From contig OY756141.1 of NCBI GenBank assembly GCA_963576785.1, positions 1,240,001 through 1,304,000 of the forward strand: a stretch of 64,000 nucleotides of DNA. Reading direction: 5' to 3'. Both the position numbers and the translations under genes were made by a program. Below, one piece after another: positions 33,316 through 44,810 of the stretch; the first letter of the stretch is position 1, and each line of letters begins with the position of its first letter. The DNA comes from Chlorophyllum brunneum (Eukaryota; Basidiomycota; Agaricomycetes; Agaricales; Agaricaceae). The notes below the pieces were generated by a model. The model was not told the origin of the DNA. It searched no databases and was given only the letters and a program-made list of their open reading frames with translations.

Positions 33316-36300
33316 TTAATCCATCTCCACGAGTCCGCTGTTGAGCCACTCGTCCAACTCTTCAAACTCCTCCTTCTGTGAGACCAATTTGGTTGTGCCG
33401 GGGTAGCACGTTTCCATTTCCTGGGAAGTCGGTGATGACAGCATAGCAGAAAATCCCGAAATGCTGTCATTGGCAACATTACCATTTGCAAGAGATGCCA
33501 TAGTTCCCGACGAATTACAGGCTTCGAAGTCGCCCGGACCAGGAAAAAATTGGCGTTTCCTATTCTGTTCCTCAGCCTAGTCAATTTCTCAGTCTAAAAC
33601 TAGGACGGAAGAACTTACGATTCTTTTTCCGATAAGGCTCGTGCGAAGACGCTTATGAGTACCAACAGGATCTGAGCATTGTAATGATCCCAGGATCGGC
33701 CTCTCCGGGTCCTGGTCACCGCTAGTGAGCAACTGTTCGATGCTTGGGAGCTCATCATTATCGAGTGTATCCCCCACAGTGACCCCGCTAGCGTTGGAAG
33801 GAGCTTCCACTTCCGTGAATCGTATCTCAAACGAGGGCTCGATTTTCCTCTTCTGGCCACTGGCCGTCGTTGTTTTAAGCTTCAATCTATGCCCATCTTG
33901 TAGTCTGAGGCTGCCTTGAGCGTCTGACTGCTTGTGGATCCTTTCCAAGTTCTTGATTTGTCGTCCAGTGTAATTGCGGCTCCGAACATTTTGTGTCGTC
34001 TCTCCAATTACCTGAATATGGCCGGTAATTCCTAAGTTTTTTTGCGTCTTATCCAAAGGAAAATTTCCCTTTGTGCTAGCGGGATGGTGTCTTCCCTCTC
34101 TGCAGCTACTTGCACTGAGCTCTCAGTGAAGTAATAGAAAGCGGTTTGCGATTTACCATAAATGCAAGCACTTGGTTTTGTCTGCGCAGGCATGGCTACA
34201 TCTGTTTATTGTTGAATGCAATATCCCACATTTTGAAGATATACTCACTGGTAGTTACCGTTCGGTAATCTGGACGCTTGACTCTGTAGTTGGTTCAACT
34301 TGTTGTTCTTTCTGGTTTGCCCCGCATACCCTATATCTCGGGTCAGTGATAGGTCGTATCGAAGCAGTGACACCTACGGCTCGCGACGTGATTGTCTGCC
34401 GGATCAGAAGGTATGACTGGCTCATCAACTTCGTCAAACGTCATATTCCAAAAGCCAGGATCGTTCTCGAATTCCTCCAATTCGAGTGCCTGTCACATTG
34501 TATACATATTAATATGAAGAGCTGGGTTTAGGGAACACACCAGTGTCGAAAGGGGGTGTGTATCTGGCATGGGGTATTCTCTTGGATCCACGTCTGGTTT
34601 TAACATATACCTGACCAATGTGCCAGCGAAAGATTCCTGTTACAAATGCGTAAAAAATGTGTATGTTCATTTCTCCCCTTGAAAGTACCGATGTGATCAT
34701 CACTACAACGCTCTGGCTTGGCTTGGTGAGTTCAGCGACGACACTGAAAGCTTTGCTTTCTTTGAGAGCCTTTGTTCTGTGTCACCAATGAGGTTGATAA
34801 GCCCCAGAATCAGCAGAACCATGGCGCACGGTATCCTGCGAAAGTCAATCCAGTCGAAATCCGACGTCAGGCTTAAGATCGCCGTCATGTCATTGTATCG
34901 AAACCTCTTTTTCGGCTTGGTCGCAGGCACCGAATTTATGAGTACGCATTCTATGGAGAGTTCGATGCGCACAGGGGTTTCCCCCCCCCCAGAAATTACT
35001 GATTTTCGTGACACATTCACTTGATACCTTGGGAGTTCTGCAAGCGAGTCGAGGACTTCGTGACCGAAGGGGCTCTTCCGGTTAAGCAACTGAATGGATA
35101 CTAGAGTAAGCTTGGGAAGCTGGAAGAACCAAGAACTCACGATTTCAATGCGTGCTGGGGACTGCCGACGGAGGAGGTCCAATGTCGTGATTCCGTGTTC
35201 AGCAAGAACCTAGTGGGCGGTGGAGGTTAGGTAGCCGAACTGGTGTACAGAGAACTCACTTTCAACCTGTGAGGGTTAGATTTATTTCAACGAGTTCCTA
35301 CAGCGGGAACACTCACGATTTTTCACCAATCTGGTCAATTTGTCTCAGCACGGTCGATCTATCTTCCCAAGCTTTGGCATTCAGACAGCGCGCGCTACAG
35401 AGAGTTATCAAGGAGTCACAGTAGGCGCAGGAGGGAACCTACGCCTCCAGCCCATTCATAAGTTGTGTTCCGAGCTGCTTGGTATTCGCGACTTCCACGA
35501 TAACTAAAGCGATAAAAATTCCAGAAAATTAATAAGTTTTATTTGTTAATCTCTTCACCTTTAGCCAAGCGGGGGGCATGCTTGAAGACAAAGAGAGCGT
35601 CGACTTGTGGTTGCGTGTCCCCTCTTCTCATTTCGGGTGTGCTTAGCGGTATATTTCCGAGCACTGCCTGGGCAAAATAAGTTGTTGGGGTACATACATT
35701 CTCACAACACCTACTTGAATGAGGAGGAACACTTTGTCTGCCCTTTTTTCTACTTTCGTTATAGCGTATCGAATGTCATTGTGGTTGCGTAGTTCGTTGT
35801 ATACCTGCCTTGAGGGTCAGTTATTTTGGGTCCGTCGACGAACCGGAACTCACAGGTTTTTCAGAGGCTCTGAGCCTCAAGCTTGAAAATCTAGGCGGAC
35901 ATGCATAAGTGGACTCTCTGTGAATATGATCAGGATGGATGTACTCTTCAGCAGCAGCTATGACCTCCAGCTACCGCTCCCTTGGTGAGTTCCCCGGAAA
36001 ATTAAATGGCAGCTAGGACATACTATCTCTCGTAGGGTAGGCTTGTCTTGGAGGTTCATGATGCTCGCCATCTTGATGTTGGTAGCGAGTGAGCCTTCCG
36101 GTCCAGTGAACAGTACAAGTACGGACCGTGTTTTGACGAACATAGAACTAGAATACTGATCAGTCAAAATCGGATTCACTGAAAAATACATCGTTCCGAA
36201 CTTTAGACATGATGTCCCCGTATTCCGTTGGATGTATTCCACTTTGACCATCCTGAATGCTGCACACCAGATTGGTAGCTTCCAGCTGACCGACATTTTG

Positions 36301-39238
36301 AAGCACAATGTCTTCCAACTTTCCATCCCAATCCTTGCCCATTTCCTGACACACCATGTAGTGACTGGGATTTTTCTGCATTCTCTGGTACAGGAATGAG
36401 CTGCGCAACCAGTTCTTAGCTGACTGAACGCTTGTGATTGTTCCCAGCGCAATTTCAGAGTTCAGGTGCTCTAGCATATTGTGATGTAAGGAGCTCTCCA
36501 GTACCGTCTTGCCTTGTGTCAACGCCTGGTATTTGCTAACTAGCTGTGGCTCGCACATAATTATCGCAACGCCATTTTTGTCTGCAGTAGTATGAGTTTT
36601 GGGTCCAATCACAATTGGGAAAGAGCGAAATACCGAATTGAGGGCGGCCCTGTTAGATCGTTAGGGAATTGAAGGAATAAAACGTGAATGAGTGCGAACC
36701 GCGCGGCCAATCATTTGCATGATTTCCAGGTCACTATATTCGACATATACATTGTTCTGAAAGAGCTTCACCCCCCGAACAATCACAGTATGGGCGGCTA
36801 GTATGGGGGTTAGTGGGTGACCCCCTGATGTCCTAACAGACAACCTACGAAGGTTGACGCCAACCGATAAAGTCTGAAAGGCATGAGAACGACTTTACAG
36901 TTGAGCCTGATCAGCTCTCACAGATGTGGCGACGAGAAGACGCAGGATGCCATCCATAAACAATTCTTCAACTAATTTGCGATCCTCTAACCCTAGGCCG
37001 GCGTGGTGGACTCCGATTCCGTGGGTAACAAGCTCTATTTAATGTGCGTAGGTATACAGTGTATACAAGTCGAGATAATTCTGACCTTGCAAACGTTTGT
37101 CTTGAAACCGAGGATCCGGCCTGATGGCATAGGTTTCAACAGCAGGTATAGAGAAAGATAAACGGACCGAGGAGCTCGGACCCAGGGTAGTCTTTCCTTC
37201 TGTTTCTCAGCTTCTTCATATGCCCTCAAGACCGTTGCAGCTGAGGTAAGGGTACCTAAACCAAATTCGTATTCAGCGAAGTCAGAGCAAGTCGGAAACA
37301 CGTACCCTGACGTGTTGAACAGAAAACTAGTATGGGCTTCATGATTGAGTATTGCTGGATAATTGGAAATAGCTGGTTGTTTAACGTTGTCGCATACTGA
37401 AACTCATTTTGCTTGCTTGAGCGCGGAACGCCAATAACTAGGCGTGTTAATTTACAGGGGCGGTACTCCTCCCCAAACTGTGTTTTCGTAAAAGTAGATC
37501 ATGAAGATATATGGAATTACGAACCTCAAGAACTTCACATGGGTTAGACTCCCGATTACTAGCTATCCACTCGGCAATGTCACGGATATTGGGAACGGTT
37601 GCGGAAACCATAAGAAATCTAACGAACTCGTTTCGAGTTTTCATGCGAGATATCACCACTTCAAGTGTACTGCCCCTGTTTTCATTCAAGATGTGCACCT
37701 GAGGGGAGAAATCATTGAGGTAATACGAGGCGAACAACACATAACGTGCCTCATCTACGAGGAATAGTTTTATCTGGGAAAGAAAACTCTGATGGTCTTG
37801 CCTATTATCTTAATGAGCATGCTGTAGCCATCGGAAGAAACCATAAACACCAGGCACGAGTTAAACTATCCCACTTTTCGGCCTTCAAGGTGGACGTGAG
37901 CGAGCGAGTCATATGAGATTTTCGGGGAAAATGACCGTAGTGATGCTATCCAAGCCGGTGAAATGTCTGGCATACTGAAGAATGGGAAAAAAATACATTA
38001 TAGAACTCTTTTTGGCGTCACCCCAAGCACTGCGGCCAATTTGCACAGTATCTCCTGTAAGCTCGCAGACTAGGGAGTCTGAATTAACACTTCAATCGAT
38101 AGAGAAACGTCACCCACCCCTAATTCCTAATGGATCGAATTTGGCAGACCAGTCGCGTGATCTTTCAGAGCACAAAGCCTGTATCTCGGTATGAGATTCG
38201 TAGATTCATCAGTCGAAGGTGTGAAGGCGATCATAGACCTTGGTAGGTGCCATGTAAACGATTTTGGAACGAGCGGGATCGGCATGACTTAATAGAGCGA
38301 CGATGGCTAACTCGAACAGAATTGTCTTGCCGCTCCCAGTCGGGGCTACAGGAATCGATAGTGTTTCAAAGACCGGGGGACTATGTTCTTACCACTGACT
38401 ACCTGGAGGTGTAGCAAGCTCAGTGTAAAATATACTGAACATGTGGCGGAACTAACCAAGTCACAATCTGAGCCAGTAATCTATACAATAACGTTGAACG
38501 GCATTGCAGGGATCAGTTGAAGAAGCTTACATGGTCTATGCAACTAGACTGCATGGAGTTGAAGGTGGAGAATTTAAATATCCCGCGGAACATGTCGGCT
38601 TTTTCAGGTTAATCCCTCGTTCAAGACTATTATGGAAGACGGAGACAAACGCAAGTCCGACACTAGACGCGTGGAGATTCCTTGGGTGGGGTTCGAGAGC
38701 CCTACGTGAGGATGGTCAGGCAGCACAGTGGGATTTCCGTGACCAATATCTGTCATCCAGGATAGTGCTGCTTGACGTGTGAGTTCTGTGTGTAGTTAAC
38801 CATTTTGCACATAAAGGACCAAATAAATTGCACCATCATTGGGCTTACTAGGTGTTAATAGACCGCATCGATCTTCGCTTAGTCGGTGGTGGGAAGTGGA
38901 TGTTATTAGCGCTGATGTAGTCGAATCTTGATCAGCTGCGATAGGATCATGTCCAAAGTGCATATATTGATGATGGGGGGCAGGACTCGGAGCGAGTGAT
39001 CCCTCGGAACATTTGGGAGGCGAAGGCGAAGAAGTCACTGGAAGTGGTGAGGTATTTTGAATACTCGGTACAGCATATACTCACATAACTGGTCCATGTA
39101 GTCGCCGAAGCCATCGTCTGATAAACAGAAAAGGGACGGAGGGGCATAGGCGGCTGCAGCATACTCATCATCTAGGCAGTCGAGATAATCGTAATCAGTG
39201 TTCGAGGGATACGAGTGAGGAATATGTCTGGGCTGCAT
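33316..39238 (-). CDS. HFM1: Meiotic DNA helicase HFM1/MER3
   Basis: Superfamily 2 helicase (Ski2-like) that stabilises recombination intermediates and promotes meiotic crossovers. Exons read in order from MQPRHIPHSYPSNTDYDYLD: Walker A APTGSGKTILFELAIV (near 38320), MAPTK, ALCSERSRDWSAKFDPLG, CELTGDTVQIGRSAW, the DEVH box joined across an intron (LFLVDE/VHILNENRGSTLE), FLMVSATVPNIRDIAEW, then HTVIVRGV, EYSDLEIMQMIGRA/GRPQF and NSEIALGTITSVQSAKNW. The Sec63-like domain follows, with LLNRKSPFGHEVLDSLAELP and RYNDMTAILSLTSDFDWIDF. A variable Ser/Thr-rich tail ends LDEWLNSGLVEMD. Many introns (more than 20). The DEVH box contains a GC-AG intron (37699-37749). A G10 run lies in the Sec63 coding exon at 34981-34990. 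The long 5' part (38500-39000) has few exons that I can place. Confidence 0.85.
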
Positions 39239-39426
39239 CCTAACTATGGAAAAGCAGAAAGGCAAGGGCCAAATTAAAGTGCGAGACGCGTGACGCAGCG
39301 TGACATCGCGTCCAGTGACCGTGACGGCGATGTCCCGTGATGACGCGCTCGGAATTGATGAGGGTGATCAAGATACTCCCATACAGCGCACGTCAACTTT
39401 TTAACCATTCCGCCACTCTTTAAAGT
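39239..39426. promoter_or_regulatory. Divergent promoter of HFM1 and CKS1
   Basis: Only 188 bp separate the two start codons. Several CG-rich, near-palindromic pieces (GTGACGCAGCGTGACATCGCG, 39291-39310 region) repeat the half-site GTGAC. No TATA is obvious. The compactness suggests a shared core promoter for these two cell-division genes. Confidence 0.45.
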
Positions 39427-39909
39427 ATGGCGTCAGCTCAGACGGCTCAACAAATCGCTGCCCAAAAGGAAGCTGCACGAAAGCTAGAGGAATATATCGA
39501 GAAGTAGGCTGCATGTTACTCTCATTCTCCTTCACTAACAGCGATTGACAGGATTCACTACTCTGATCGCTATTCCGATGATCACTACGAATATCGCCAT
39601 GTCATCCTCCCGAAACAGCTACTAAAGATGATACCAAAACAGTACTTCAGTCCCGACGATTCTGGGACACTGCGATTATTGGAGGAACATGAATGGCGAG
39701 GCATTGGTATTACTCAAAGTCTCGGATGGGAACATTACGAGGTGCATGGTGAGTACGACCTCTACCTTCGGATTCCCATTTATCTTATATATCACCTGAT
39801 AGCACCTGAACCTCATGTCCTCCTCTTTCGACGACCGAAGAATTATGAGCCTCCGAACCCACAGGCTGTAAGGAACAAGCCAGCAACTGACACTGGTCGA
39901 AGGAAGTGA
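39427..39909 (+). CDS. CKS1: Cyclin-dependent kinase regulatory subunit CKS1/Suc1
   Basis: Small adaptor that binds Cdk1 and directs multisite phosphorylation. Three exons: [26 protein letters not shown], then [63 protein letters not shown] and [20 protein letters not shown]. The Cdk-binding residues and the HVxLP hinge-like [13 protein letters not shown] are conserved. A basic C-terminal extension ends in TDTGRRK. The total of about 125 residues is normal. Convergent with the M16 peptidase, 249 bp between stops. Confidence 0.95.
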
Positions 39910-40158
39910 AGGTGAAACGGTCCCATTCTTGGACAACCTGATAATATCTCCATGGTTAACGCTCGCCACTCATGGATAGTACCTGTAATCAGTTAATTCG
40001 TCAACGTGCTGTGTAATTGTCATTTTATACTATCAATCACTGGTCTGCGCACTCCAGTATCCTTCTCTATTGTTCTGGGGTAGGATGCACAATACAGGTC
40101 AATGTTGATCAATTTTAGTAGGGTAAGAGCTAGGCATGCTCGCAAATGTCCGACGCTC

Positions 40159-43100
40159 TCAGAATTTGGGGGTTGGAAGATCACCCCATTGTACCATAGG
40201 TCCAGGATCAATAGAGACGCTCAGACTTTGCCTGAATGCCAGCACGTCCTTGATATAGGTCGCATTGGGATTGGTAGGATTTATATCCTCCCCTTCGACC
40301 GGGTGCTCTGCAACGACCTGGGGTATCTCCGCCAGGAGCTTGGCGCCACCTTCCCTCCCTTCCAGTGCTACTTTCCAGAAACGAGTGAAGTCGTTCAAGG
40401 TGGGAAGGCTGTCCGGGAACGCCTTCTTCCAGTCTGTCTCATGGGTGTTAATTCCTGCAGATTGAAGCTTCTCTTCGTAGGCCCTTGATGCACCCTCGCT
40501 GACCCTTTTGGCTCTGGGCTTTATAGATACCATATGGATCGACAATTTGGCACGTGTCGGAGACCGTGGGTCAATGCGAGTGCGGAACAGCTGAAGAATA
40601 TCGTCTTTGGTGATGAAAGGCAAGAGCTCAGTGTCATTAAATCCTTGGGTTTTGTAAGTTACCAGGATGAAAATCAATGAATAAAAATCGCACTTCTCAG
40701 GAAATCCCAGTGACCAGAGGTTACGTAGGCTTGGAATCGAGAGGCTTCTTCGGCAATGTTTTTGTCAGCTTCCAACCACTTCTTCTCCAAGCCTGACTTA
40801 TGTTCTTCGAGCTCTTCTGAAGTCATCTCCTCAAGTTTGGAGTTCACGCCTTCGAGAAATGTTTCAACCCGCTGCTCTAGATAGCCCGGGGTCTTTTCGC
40901 TCTGCACTACTATGCGTAGTCCTCTTTCACTTTGCCCTGACAAATTCCACGCAGCACAGGAAACAATGTAACCAAGTTGTTCCTGGGTTCGGAGGACATT
41001 GAATGCTGGCTCAGATAGAATTTGAGTCAGTAATGTTGCTGTGACTCGAAGGTGTTGATCCGCAACTGGTCCAAAGTGGAGGTAGTAGGTTAGCGCTGAA
41101 TTAGCTTGGTTTGGGTTCGGCAACGGAAGAGACCAGATGTAATTTGAAGCTGTTAAAGTATTAGGACGGTGTTTATCCTCGAGTTCTCGCCACACGCACC
41201 GGGAGGAATGACGAGGGCTCGATCATTCAGCTGGGTTTGGGAGAGTCTAGTAGGACGAAGGCCTTCCTCCACTACATCCGCTATCTTGAGCGCTTCCTGA
41301 TTTCGATGTCAACAACGGAAATGGAAGGGAGACAATAACCTCACATCTTTAAAGACATTACCAGTTACCAGCATTCGTAAGTGCACCTCTGAGAATAGCA
41401 TCCCGGCATGGGCATCAATCTCTTCGACAGTCACGGCTGCACAAAAACTTCTTCAGGATCTACTTTAGCGTCCCATCATCACACTCACAAGGCAATTCCT
41501 TCAACTGCTCCTCAATTGTCCATTGTCTCTCGGAGAGCAAATAACGACCATAGTAGTCTGATATTGAATAGGATTGACCTAAAAAGAAATTGCGCCACTC
41601 CCTCGCTAACTGCACATCGATATGGAATGAGCGACTCCGAATCAGCGAACGCGTGTACTCGCCTGTTCCTTCATCACCACCAAACGATCAGGCTTAACTC
41701 CGAGGTTCCTAGCCTTCTGTAGAACACTCCTCACAAGAATGGAGAGTTTGTCATTGTACCCGCTCGTGTACACGCACAATCCGGTTGTAGAGTAACCAAA
41801 GTGATAGGATAAACCAGCCAGGTCGGCATCATACGCAAATTCATTTAACGCGTCATTGACGAGGTCAGTGTAGAGCCTAGACGCTCTTAGAAAGTGAATA
41901 ATGACTAGAGATCACCAATGAGCATACCTAGTAAGAACGGCAGCCCTGGGCGACGTATAACTTGCTGGGCTACCCAGAGCGTTTAAGCGAACCCCTGGTG
42001 TTTTAGAATTGCCCGGGCGTACCTGCGAATATCGACCATAACGGAAGCCTTGGGGATCCAAAATTGGTCATCTTTCTTGTGCCAGAGGGTAGTCAACGGA
42101 GTTTGTCGGATTAGATGAGGTCGTTTCAGTGGCTAGGACAGGTAAGTTATGGCCAGACATAATACCATAAGGAAATGCTACCTCTGAAACTTCACGTTTG
42201 TCGATATCCAGGTTAGTTGGTATGAAAGCATTGGGGCCTGGTAGGAACAGTTCCGGAATGTCATTAGGCACTTCTGCCTAATACGAGGTATTACGATCGC
42301 ACAAAATAAGGTTTCGGAGTGTCACTCACCTTTGTCGCGAAATCTTCGTCAAAGCGCTCGACATTATAATCTGTATCATACCAAGGTTCTTTCTCCCATT
42401 TTAACCCAGGGCGTAACTCATCGTTCTCTTTTGCCATCAGGACAACACGGCCTTCTGTTATCCGGAACGACTCGAGATATCGGCGGATTATCAATTCTCC
42501 AGTACCACTAACCCCGTCAGCATCCCAGTCCCAGAAACGCTGGGGACCACTAAGCAAGAGTTCAGGGGGAACGGGCCAGTTCATATGTTCCGCTACCCAA
42601 GTTACATAGCTGTCAGCTCGCCTCTTTTCAGCAAACTGGAACCTGATGGAAGAAAGATGAGCAATCTCCTTCTGGTGGTACGCCTCGAATTCGGAAGATC
42701 TTAGTAGTGTAAGATATTTGAAGACAATCAAGATTATAGAATGGTATTTTCCTGATATACCAGTTAGAACGGAAAATCTAGGTTGAAGGAGGTTGAACGT
42801 ACTGAAACCATCCTCTGTAAGATGTACTGTGATTTTGAACATGGCAAAAGCTCGGGCTAAGTTTTGGGGCCCCGCAGAGAGCGATGTAATCCACCCTTTG
42901 TTTTTCAGATAGGAGTGTAAAGACCCAGGGCCTTCGTGACCAATGAAGTGGGAGAGGAAACTAGCAGGTTTGAGGCGCCAAAGAGGAAGCTGGTATTCCA
43001 ATGGAAAGGAAATCTCCAATGCATGAAAATCCATTACAGTTCGTACGGATACGAGTGTCTGTAAGTTCGTTAAACAAACGTCGTAGTCCAAAACTTATGC

Positions 43101-44252
43101 GTACCCCTTTTTCATTCGGTCCAAATGGATGGTCACTAAACATCGGAAGGGGATCCTTGCCGCGATTGGATATAGGAGAGAACAGTCTTGAAGCCAGGTC
43201 CGAAAGCTCGACCAACGATTCTAGAGATGCTATTTCCATCGAGGAAGCAGACTTTGAAAACAAGATTTCATACCTTTCCCGAGAATGCAGAGACTCATGC
43301 GGCTCGCACAGTACTCCTCAGCCCACCATTCCACCAACCTTCGGCGAGTCTCACGTCCTACCGCGCCGCCATCGGCTTCGGATTCGGAAGGGGTAGGGGA
43401 GGGTAGCCGAGACGAAAGTGTACGGCCTAGGGGGTCAGCCTCGGCCAACGGCACGATCTCGTCTATTTTTCCTTGTGCCTTGAGCTGTCTCGCAGCCCTC
43501 AATAAGCTTTCACGGTTTCCAGTCCCGAATTTACTCCAAACATGGCCAGGCTTGCTGAGGTGTTTGTTGAGCTGAAAGATACGCCAAACATCTGATTGAT
43601 GGTTCTTCTTGTTCTCCGAGTCAACGGCATTTAGCTCGCGAGAAGTACAGGAGGGGGCGAAAAGTGGTGCATGGAAGAAAGCAGAAAAACGTTCGAGAGC
43701 ACCCATCAAGGCGGATGTGGTGACGTTGAAATAATAGTTGGTATTTGTTGTCGAGGTGTAAGCATTTGAACTTCCATTGTTTTTGGAGAGATACTAAATT
43801 GTTTGTGAGCGACCTGCATTTGCTGTAGAGTATGATATAGTGACCTCCTGGTAGTCATTCTCACGAGGAAATTGTTCAGTGCCCTATGTAAATGTCAGCT
43901 AATTCAGCGGAGAGAGTAATCGTGACAGACCATAAACAGTAAGTGCTCGCAGAAATGGGCAAGACCAGACATGTCCCCCTGATTTACGAGTAAGAACCGC
44001 TGGAATCATTATATGTGAAAAACGTACGGGGTCGTGGAGATGACCAACAGTAACATCGAGACTGGCTGCAGCTTTATCCGTGTCGATGTCGTGTATAAGT
44101 GTGACTTTGAGCCCATTGTCGAGCTGGATGATGCGATACTCTCGCTCATCTCTTGGCGACTTCTGGATGGGTTTGGTGAATACAGAGTACGGAGGCGCGC
44201 TACGATCAGTTGGAACGACACGTTGCCAATTGGGCCCCGATAGCGTCGCCAT
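40159..44252 (-). CDS. Insulin-degrading-enzyme-type M16 metallopeptidase (STE23-like)
   Basis: Zinc peptidase of the inverzincin group, which cleaves small peptides in a closed chamber; yeast Ste23 helps process a-factor. Starts MATLSGPNWQRVVPTDRSAP and has IIQLDNGLKVTLIHD, then across an intron GDMSGLAHFCEHLLF, holding the inverted zinc motif HxxEH. Next come GTEQFPRENDYQEYLSKNNG, SSNAYTSTTNTNYYFNV and ELNAVDSENKKNHQSDVWRI (downstream Glu ligand). The later part carries ALTYYLHFGPVADQHLRVTA, NVLRTQEQLGYIV, SEKTPGYLEQRVETFLEG and RFQAYVTSGHWDFL. Stop at 40159. A total near 1,100 residues with many introns matches the IDE family. No signal peptide is seen, so it is probably cytosolic or peroxisomal. 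Same-strand with the large membrane protein upstream. Confidence 0.9.
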
Positions 44253-44810
44253 CGAAAATCTGGAGGGTGGGAAGGAGAAACTTTTAGTACGACAGAATTG
44301 TGAGAGCGCTACTCGGTGAAGGAGTATCAGTGTACCCCCAGCTCTGGGCATAAGTATAAACTGGAAAAACCAGACCTCGTTCAAAGCAGATTATGTCAGC
44401 GTATGATACCGACTTGTGTGGTACTCATTGCTGACTGGTAGTCGTCCAGTGTACATATAACTCCGAACCTAACAGCAGTCCATAGCTCAAGCTTTCCTAT
44501 ATGAGCGCGGAATCAAGACGTGACACCTGCTACATGTGCACCAGGCTCCCGGTCTCCGGGAGTAAGAGCATACACAACCTGTGACCGAAAAGCCCACAAA
44601 CGGTTCAAAGCGCCGTAATCATTGAGCTTTCTTGTTTGATATTGTCTTTGGTGGCGCTCCATACTGCATCAGACAAGTTGTGATGTCAACGCTTCAAAAT
44701 CCACTGCAGGGAGGCGTACATAGATTACTGCAAGATACGCGTACATGGTGCTAGAACATAAGATAACTAGACATAATGATAAATGATAACAATAATAGAG
44801 TATCTCCAAG
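44253..44810. other. Intergenic region upstream of the M16 peptidase
   Basis: This 558-bp gap contains scattered short frames without recognisable similarity and probably holds the peptidase promoter. Confidence 0.4.
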
